Of a DNA stretch of 6,954 bases, positions 1 to 4,824 are shown in pieces (the first letter of the stretch is position 1; each line of letters opens with the position of its first letter). The DNA is taken from positions 1-6,954 of the forward strand of contig CALARM010000135.1 in NCBI GenBank assembly GCA_937888925.1. Direction: 5' to 3'. The notes beneath the pieces were generated by a model, which worked only from the letters and a program-made list of their open reading frames with translations, did no database searches and was not told the origin of the DNA. A program made the position numbers and the translations under genes. This DNA comes from an uncultured Synergistia bacterium. Its GTDB lineage: Bacteria > Eremiobacterota > SpSt-956 > JAKJGF01.

Positions 1-21
1 TATATTCTCACGATGGTATAA

Positions 22-1740
22 TTAACCATTTACCAGTGCATCAAATTCATCTCTGAATTTAAGAATCATTGCCTCGACAGGCATGGAAAAAGCATCACCT
101 GTGGGACAGATGGTACGGCCTTTAATATTACGGCACAGTTTTAATACAAGTTCAATATCTTCCCCTGTTCCATTCTTATGAAGAATCTTTTTAAGCAGTT
201 CTTTTATAGTATGAGAGCCTTCACGGCATGGCACACACTGCCCGCAGGACTCATGAGCGTAAAAACCTATCGTTCGCAAAGTCAATTCAGGTATTGGTAC
301 AGTGTCATTTATTACCATAATACCACCGGAACCGAGCATGGTTCCCGCTTTAAGACATGAATCATAATCCATTTTCAATCCTTTGATTTCATCTGCCCTG
401 AGTATTGGAACGGAAAGACCTCCTACTATAACACCTTTCAGTTTACCCTTTACCCCTCCTGCCGCATCAAGGATCTTTTCCAGAGGAGTTCCAAGAGGAA
501 ACTCGTACATACCGGGTCTGTTTACATGGCCGCTCACACCGTAGAGCTTGGGACCAAAATTACCTGTAGTGCCTATTTTTCTGAATTCTTCCGCACCATG
601 TTCTATAATAAAAGGTACTGTTGCAAGTGTTTCCACATTATTAATAATTGTAGGGCAATCATAAAGGCCTTTATTTGCAGGGAAAGGCGGTTTTTTCCTG
701 GGATACCCCCTTTTACCTTCCAGACTTTCCATTAAAGCCGTTTCATCACCGCATACATAGGAACCGGCTCCTTTATGAACCACAATATCCGTATAGTTAA
801 GACATCCTTCTTCTTTTGCTTCTTTTACTGCTTTTTCAAGGATTTCCGCAATCCAGCGAAATTCTCCTCTGATATATATAAAAGCTTTTTTTGCACCTAT
901 GGCATAGGCACTTATGGAAATTCCTTCGATAAGCAGATGGGGGTCATATTCCATAATCTGTCTGTCCTTGAAGGTTCCCGGCTCACCTTCGTCTGCATTA
1001 CAGATAAGATATACGGGACGGTCATCATTTTTCGGAAGAAATCCCCATTTCAATCCTGCAGGAAAACCGGCGCCTCCTCTTCCTCTGAGCATGGCTTCTT
1101 TAACAGCGGCAATAATATCAGAAGGTTTCATGGACAGAGATTTCTCCAAAGTTTTATATCCGCCGTTTGATTTATAAGTTTTTATACTCCTGGAATTTTC
1201 TTTCCCCCGGTTTTTGAGGAGTATATTACATTCAGTACCATAACAAGAGGTCTTATCAGGTTCGGGCATAACACCTTTACGAAGACTATCGATTAGCATG
1301 TCCGTTTTCTCTAAAGTCATATTTTCATAATAAATATCATTTACCTGAATGACAGGGCATGTGCCGCATGAGCCAAGGTCCTGAACTGCAGTAAGCGTAA
1401 AAAGTCCGTCTGCAGTAGTCTGTCCTGCCTTTATACCAAGTTTTTTTTCAAGATGCTTCAGAATTTCATCGGCACCTGTTAAAAAACCGGGGACATTCGT
1501 ATCAACCTGAAGATGATATGTTCCGACAGGCTTTACGTTAAACATGGTATAGTATGTGGCCACACCATAGGCTCTGCTCTCTGTAGTTCCCAGATAGTGA
1601 GCTACTTCTCTTATATCTTCGGAAGAAAGATTATTATTCTTTTCCCTCTGAAGCATATCAAGAGCAGGTATAATGGCAGATTTTTTATCAGGATACTGTG
1701 CAGAAATTTCTTCAATCTTATCTTTTATATAATTTTGCAT
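22..1740 (-). CDS. NuoE-NuoF fusion, NADH/FMN (diaphorase) subunit, probably of an NAD-dependent formate dehydrogenase
   Basis: A 572-residue protein. Residues about 1-155 match the NuoE thioredoxin-like family: an N-terminal helical part containing YGVATYYTMF, then a ferredoxin-like fold. Residues about 172-572 match NuoF: LRGRGGAGFPAGLKW (218-232, FMN/NADH site), NADEGEPGTFKDR (248-260), GSYVCGDETALMESLEGKRG (326-345), KPPFPA (350-355), NNVETLA (367-373), and the N3-type [4Fe-4S] ligands SCGQCVPCREG (498-508) with C545. There is no C-terminal 2x[4Fe-4S] ferredoxin extension. Fused NuoE-NuoF beta subunits are known in NAD-dependent formate dehydrogenases (Fdh1B/FdsB type). The divergent fdhD neighbour supports that role over respiratory complex I; a bifurcating hydrogenase or another NADH complex remains possible. 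The NuoE half is odd: D80, G85 and D121 replace three of the four usual [2Fe-2S] cysteines and only C125 remains. The start is firm, with AAGGAGG six bases upstream. Only 21 bases lie downstream, so further operon members cannot be seen. Confidence 0.9.
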   Translation of the reverse strand: MQNYIKDKIEEISAQYPDKKSAIIPALDMLQREKNNNLSSEDIREVAHYLGTTESRAYGVATYYTMFNVKPVGTYHLQVDTNVPGFLTGADEILKHLEKKLGIKAGQTTADGLFTLTAVQDLGSCGTCPVIQVNDIYYENMTLEKTDMLIDSLRKGVMPEPDKTSCYGTECNILLKNRGKENSRSIKTYKSNGGYKTLEKSLSMKPSDIIAAVKEAMLRGRGGAGFPAGLKWGFLPKNDDRPVYLICNADEGEPGTFKDRQIMEYDPHLLIEGISISAYAIGAKKAFIYIRGEFRWIAEILEKAVKEAKEEGCLNYTDIVVHKGAGSYVCGDETALMESLEGKRGYPRKKPPFPANKGLYDCPTIINNVETLATVPFIIEHGAEEFRKIGTTGNFGPKLYGVSGHVNRPGMYEFPLGTPLEKILDAAGGVKGKLKGVIVGGLSVPILRADEIKGLKMDYDSCLKAGTMLGSGGIMVINDTVPIPELTLRTIGFYAHESCGQCVPCREGSHTIKELLKKILHKNGTGEDIELVLKLCRNIKGRTICPTGDAFSMPVEAMILKFRDEFDALVNG

Positions 1741-1746
1741 ATATGA

Positions 1747-1753
1747 CCTCCTT
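1747..1753 (-). promoter_or_regulatory. Strong ribosome binding site of the nuoEF gene
   Basis: On the minus strand AAGGAGG is followed by TCATAT and the ATG at 1740. This nearly complete anti-SD match with six-base spacing fixes the start codon. Confidence 0.85.
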
Positions 1754-1759
1754 TTTCAT

Positions 1760-1768
1760 ATTATATCA
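1760..1768 (-). promoter_or_regulatory. Extended -10 promoter of the nuoEF gene
   Basis: The minus strand reads TGATATAAT, a perfect TATAAT with a TGn extension. No good -35 lies at the usual distance; the hexamer 17 bases upstream is TAGAAT. An extended -10 can compensate for that. Transcription should begin around 1752-1754, giving a leader of only about 13 bases that is essentially the ribosome binding site. Confidence 0.6.
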
Positions 1769-1886
1769 TTTTACTTCATTTGATTCTATTATTTTTCTGA
1801 AAAGTCCTTCTAAAAAAAACTATAAAGGATATTTTTGTAATAACAAGAATCATAATTCAGTAAGGAATGATAGAGAAATAAATGTC

Positions 1887-1898
1887 CCATATATATGG
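1887..1898. promoter_or_regulatory. 12-bp perfect palindrome, possible operator
   Basis: CCATATATATGG reads the same on both strands and lies between the divergent nuoEF and fdhD genes. Its two-fold symmetry fits a dimeric regulator site, but an alternating AT core can arise by chance. No regulator is identified in the window. Confidence 0.25.
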
Positions 1899-1903
1899 AT
1901 AAA

Positions 1904-1961
1904 GTTGAGGGTTGATGGTTGATAGTTGAGAGAATTAATCCTTCAACTCTCAACTATCAAC
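1904..1961. repeat. Heptad GTTGANN tandem repeat with inverted copies forming a long hairpin
   Basis: GTTGA occurs four times at an exact 7-base period (1904, 1911, 1918, 1925). It is followed by three TCAAC copies at the same period in inverted orientation (1943, 1950, 1957). GTTGATAGTTGAGAG (1918-1932) pairs perfectly with CTCTCAACTATCAAC (1947-1961) over 15 bp around a 14-base loop. A G-T wobble and one more pair extend the stem to 17. The constant period would let the hairpin pair in shifted registers. No T-run follows either arm, so it does not look like an intrinsic terminator. It lies 52 bases before fdhD. It could be a dispersed repeat, a regulator-binding array or a leader structure; the sequence alone does not decide. 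Confidence 0.85.
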
Positions 1962-1967
1962 TAAAAT
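1962..1967 (+). promoter_or_regulatory. Weak candidate -10 for fdhD
   Basis: TAAAAT matches five of six -10 consensus bases and would give a leader of about 40 bases before fdhD. There is no recognisable -35, because that position falls in the loop and right arm of the heptad hairpin. This is a tentative call; an activator-dependent or alternative-sigma promoter is equally possible. Confidence 0.2.
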
Positions 1968-2013
1968 GAGACAGTTAATTAATTTTCATTCCTAATTAAT
2001 ATGAGGCACAACA

Positions 2014-2733
2014 ATGAAAGAAAATATTTTATCTGTACCGGAAGAAATTATTATAACCCTTAATGTAAACGGGAAAGTGCTCACCGGAATGAGTGCTTCT
2101 CCTTTCAATCAAAAGGAATTGATTACAGGGTGGCTGTACAATCAAAAAATCATTAATTCTCTCTCTGATATAAAGGCTTTAACTATAGATGCCGAAGGAG
2201 AAAAGCAAAGGGTATGGGTGACTCTCACTGAAGCTTCATCAGGTAATCTGAATGATTATAATCCTTTACAGACATCTGCATGCGGAGGTGGTCACGTAAG
2301 AGACACTCTTTTTGATAATCTTAAAAGAATAGAAAAAAATTATGATATGGAATTAAGTAACGTTATTGCTCTTATGAAAGAAATCTTTCAAAGAGAAGTT
2401 ATGTTTAAAAAACACGGCGGGATCCACTGTTCCATGCTGGCTCATATGGTAAAAAATGAAATTCTTGTTTCCATGGAAGATATTGGAAGAAGCAATTCAG
2501 TCGATAAAGTCACAGGATGGGCACTGTTAAAGAATATAAAATTCAAAGAACTTGCCATATTTACAACAGGAAGAATTACATCTGATATGATAATAAAGGC
2601 TTACAGGGCAGAAATACCGGCAATTATATCTCTTACAACCTTTACATCAAGCTCTCTGGAAATTGCGAGAATTACCGGTATGACTCTCGGAGGTTATATA
2701 TTAAAACCGGTACCTGCCCTGGTAAATTTTTAA
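2014..2733 (+). CDS. fdhD: FdhD, formate dehydrogenase accessory sulfurtransferase
   Basis: This 239-residue protein is somewhat short for the family (about 260-280). FdhD takes sulfur from a cysteine desulfurase and passes it to the Mo/W-bis-MGD cofactor of formate dehydrogenase, which is needed for activity; it acts in the cytoplasm. Family motifs appear in order: EEIIITLNVNG near the N-terminus, QKELITGWLYNQKII (33-47), the catalytic-loop Cys in SACGGGH (C90), GGIHCSMLA (135-143), SMEDIGRSNSVDKV (153-166) and TTGRITSDM (184-192). The classical CxxC of E. coli FdhD (C121/C124) is here CGGG, so only the first cysteine is kept. The His of the usual EDxGRHN motif is S160. The start ATG has GAGG (2003-2006) seven bases upstream. 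The carbonic anhydrase starts 10 bases after the stop, so the two genes are probably co-transcribed. fdhD also implies that a Mo/W formate dehydrogenase catalytic subunit is encoded elsewhere in this genome. Confidence 0.93.
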   Translation: MKENILSVPEEIIITLNVNGKVLTGMSASPFNQKELITGWLYNQKIINSLSDIKALTIDAEGEKQRVWVTLTEASSGNLNDYNPLQTSACGGGHVRDTLFDNLKRIEKNYDMELSNVIALMKEIFQREVMFKKHGGIHCSMLAHMVKNEILVSMEDIGRSNSVDKVTGWALLKNIKFKELAIFTTGRITSDMIIKAYRAEIPAIISLTTFTSSSLEIARITGMTLGGYILKPVPALVNF

Positions 2734-2738
2734 AGGAG
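2732..2738 (+). promoter_or_regulatory. Ribosome binding site that sets the carbonic anhydrase start
   Basis: AAAGGAG overlaps the fdhD stop codon and sits five bases before the ATG at 2744. The in-frame GTG at 2738 begins inside this site, so it cannot be the real start. Confidence 0.8.
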
Positions 2739-2743
2739 TGATT

Positions 2744-3328
2744 ATGATTACATCTGATGAAGCTTTAAAAAAACTGATTACAGGTAATAAAAGGTTTGCA
2801 GAAAGAAATATGCAGCATCCGAACCAGACAGAAGAAAGGCAGAATGAAATAATCTCTGGCCAGAAGCCTTTTGCCATTATTCTGAGCTGTTCCGATTCCA
2901 GAATACCTCCGGAAATTGTTTTTGATCAGGGTCTGGGAGATTTATTTGTCATAAGAGTGGCCGGAAATATTCTTGATGATATAATAAAAGGAAGTATAGA
3001 GTATGCAGTGGATCATCTCAAGGTAAAACTGGTTATGGTACTGGGACACAGTAACTGCGGGGCTCTAAAGGCAGCCATTGCAGGAGGTAAGGTTTCTATG
3101 AATATCAGTCACATAATCGACTCACTCCTTCCTTCTGTTACAAAAGCCAGGGAATTAAAAGGTGATATACATGAAAATGCAACGAAACTTAATATTCTGA
3201 GAGCTGTAGAAAAATTAATGGCATCTCCTCCTGTACTGGATACACTGGTAGAGAAAGGCCAGGTTAAAATTGTAGGAGCGTATTATGACCTGGAAACAGG
3301 TCTTGTGGAAATACTCAAACATGTATAA
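2744..3328 (+). CDS. Beta-class carbonic anhydrase
   Basis: This 194-residue cytoplasmic protein, with no signal peptide or membrane segment, catalyses reversible hydration of CO2 to bicarbonate. Zinc ligands are clear: C49 in SCSDSR (48-53), then H102 and C105 in GHSNCGAL (101-108). D51 and R53 form the usual Asp-Arg dyad. Other family marks are GNKRFAE (14-20), the VIRVAGN strand (69-75) and the C-terminal GAYYDLETGLVE (178-189). The length is normal for a bacterial beta-CA. The ATG at 2744 is chosen over an in-frame GTG six bases upstream because the ribosome binding site lies just before it. Its place 10 bases after fdhD suggests it handles the CO2/bicarbonate produced or consumed by formate dehydrogenase (inference). 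A cyanate-linked role (CynT) is unsupported, as no cyanase is seen. Confidence 0.95.
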   Translation: MITSDEALKKLITGNKRFAERNMQHPNQTEERQNEIISGQKPFAIILSCSDSRIPPEIVFDQGLGDLFVIRVAGNILDDIIKGSIEYAVDHLKVKLVMVLGHSNCGALKAAIAGGKVSMNISHIIDSLLPSVTKARELKGDIHENATKLNILRAVEKLMASPPVLDTLVEKGQVKIVGAYYDLETGLVEILKHV

Positions 3329-3355
3329 AGGGCAGCTTTACAGCCGCCCTTTATA
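3324..3355. terminator. Hairpin between convergent genes, possible weak bidirectional terminator
   Basis: TATAAAGGGC (3324-3333) pairs perfectly with GCCCTTTATA (3346-3355). Inside, after one A/C mismatch, two more GC pairs close a six-base loop. The hairpin begins inside the last codons of the carbonic anhydrase gene and includes its stop. It lies 12 bases from the stop of the convergent transporter. Neither side has a proper T-run after the stem, so termination efficiency is uncertain. Confidence 0.55.
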
Positions 3356-3366
3356 TCGAAAAAATC

Positions 3367-4812
3367 CTATTTAGCTTTTTCAGGTTTCTTATAGATTAAT
3401 GCATCAAGTAAACCAACAACAAGAAGGCCTGCTGCCACATAGAGTGCTATTGGCTTAAGTGAAGGATGGGCAAAGACCATCGGCCCTACAACTCCTGCCA
3501 CACCCCAGGCAGTAAGCATGATACCGTATATTTTTGCAATATTGGCAGGACCAAATCCGTCAGCGGCAAAAGCCGGCATAGTGGCAAATCCTCCGCCGTA
3601 ACATGCAAGCAGGTAACAGGCAATAATGGTAAAGAGAACAGTACTGCTGATCTGAGGAAGTATAACATAAAGAATAGCCTGACTGATAAACATGATAATA
3701 AAAACATTTTTTCTGCCTATAGCATCAGAGAGCCATGCCCAGAAGAGTCTGCCTAGACCGTTGAATATAGATGCTATTGCAACAATGGAGCCACCTGCAA
3801 CGGCAAGAGCTTTTTCATCTGTTACAGTTTTTTTCAACAATTCCTGTGCCATAGGAGAAAGCTGGGAAAGAAGGCCAAGACCTGCAGAAACATTAAGGAA
3901 TAACATACCCCAGAGCATAAACCACTGAGGTGTTTTAAATGCTTCATTAAATGTAAAAGAATCTGCGGCAGATGTGCCTTTGGCTGCAGATGGAGTAAAA
4001 CCGGAAGGAAGCCACCCGGCGGGAGGATTTTTAAATAACTGGGCAGAGGCCGTTACTAAAACCAGGAATATAGCACCCCATATATAAAAAGTATTGGCCA
4101 TACCCATAGAATTAATCATATCGGGAGCAATTTTACCCATAAAAAAGGCACCCATACCGAATCCCATTACTGCAAGACCTGTAACAAGGCCTCTCTTATC
4201 GGGAAACCATTTTATCAGAGTAGCTATCGGAGTTATATATCCAAATCCGTTTCCAAGACCTCCTATAAAACCGAAACCTATGTAAAGAAGAAGCAAACTG
4301 CCTGATTGTGCTGCATAACCTGCAACAAGGGTTCCAATACCAAACAGTATACCTCCGATTGTAGCGACAAATCTTGGCCCTTTCATATTCATAAGGGTTC
4401 CGCCGAAAGCTGCGGCAAGACCGATCATACCGATACAGATCATAAAAGTTGTCTGAGTGGATGGTTCACTCCATCTTTTTAAAGTACCTAAAACCAGTTT
4501 GATCTCATCTTCGGTAAAAGTTAATTCAGTCAACCTGCCTTTTAATTCATCTTTAGAATATTTCGTATTATTCATAAGGGCATCTAAAGATTTTAATTTC
4601 TCAGGAGCAATAACAACTTTTTTCTTTGTACATTCTTTTTCAATGGATTCTACATTTGCCTGAGTGATAGCAAACCACTGTCCCGTGGCAGGGCTCATTA
4701 AAGGTCCTTTAAATACAGACCATGCATAGACTGTGCCCAGACATAGCTGTATAATAATAGCTGCTACTGCTATTAGCCATCTTTTTGTATCCAGATTTTC
4801 ATTACTCATCAT
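3367..4812 (-). CDS. OFA-family MFS transporter (oxalate/formate antiporter-like)
   Basis: A 481-residue inner-membrane carrier of the Major Facilitator Superfamily. The N-terminal helix 1 (residues about 12-36, ending LCLGTVYAWSVFKGPL) and GGLGNGFGYITPIATLIKWF (184-203) followed by PDKRGLVTGLAVMGFGMGA are typical of the OFA branch. The second half keeps LGRLFWAWLSDAIGRK (353-368) and LTAWGVAGVVGP (433-444). The external loop between helices 1 and 2 is expanded: about 70 charged residues (42-112) are inserted before RWSEPSTQTTF. No basic residue is visible in the helix-11 segment, where oxalate transporters of this family use a Lys. Formate, oxalate or another monocarboxylate are all possible. 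The start is taken at the ATG at 4812, five bases after GGAGG; the ATG at 4809 is an alternative and a TTG at 4824 precedes the ribosome site. Twelve bases separate it from the SLH-porin gene, so they likely form an operon. Confidence 0.88.
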   Translation of the reverse strand: MMSNENLDTKRWLIAVAAIIIQLCLGTVYAWSVFKGPLMSPATGQWFAITQANVESIEKECTKKKVVIAPEKLKSLDALMNNTKYSKDELKGRLTELTFTEDEIKLVLGTLKRWSEPSTQTTFMICIGMIGLAAAFGGTLMNMKGPRFVATIGGILFGIGTLVAGYAAQSGSLLLLYIGFGFIGGLGNGFGYITPIATLIKWFPDKRGLVTGLAVMGFGMGAFFMGKIAPDMINSMGMANTFYIWGAIFLVLVTASAQLFKNPPAGWLPSGFTPSAAKGTSAADSFTFNEAFKTPQWFMLWGMLFLNVSAGLGLLSQLSPMAQELLKKTVTDEKALAVAGGSIVAIASIFNGLGRLFWAWLSDAIGRKNVFIIMFISQAILYVILPQISSTVLFTIIACYLLACYGGGFATMPAFAADGFGPANIAKIYGIMLTAWGVAGVVGPMVFAHPSLKPIALYVAAGLLVVGLLDALIYKKPEKAK

Positions 4813-4817
4813 AATAA

Positions 4818-4822
4818 CCTCC
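4818..4822 (-). promoter_or_regulatory. Ribosome binding site that sets the transporter start
   Basis: GGAGG on the minus strand follows the stop of the SLH-porin gene almost directly and is five bases from the ATG at 4812 (eight from the ATG at 4809). The upstream in-frame TTG at 4824 overlaps this site and is unlikely to be used. Confidence 0.8.
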
Positions 4823-4824
4823 AA

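Noticed and set aside
9..11. Minus-strand GTG just after the nuoEF stop as the start of a next gene
   Set aside because: Only three codons are visible and no ribosome binding site precedes it, so it cannot be supported.
775..1170. 131-codon plus-strand frame inside the nuoEF gene
   Set aside because: It lies opposite strongly conserved NuoF motifs, and its Phe/Ser/Cys-rich translation is typical of the reverse complement of a real gene.
1918..1961. Heptad hairpin as an intrinsic terminator
   Set aside because: No T-run follows the stem on either strand, the stem is not GC-rich, and no gene ends nearby; both flanking genes point away from it.
1997..2002. TAATAT as the fdhD -10 element
   Set aside because: Transcription would start about five bases before the ATG and exclude the GAGG ribosome site.
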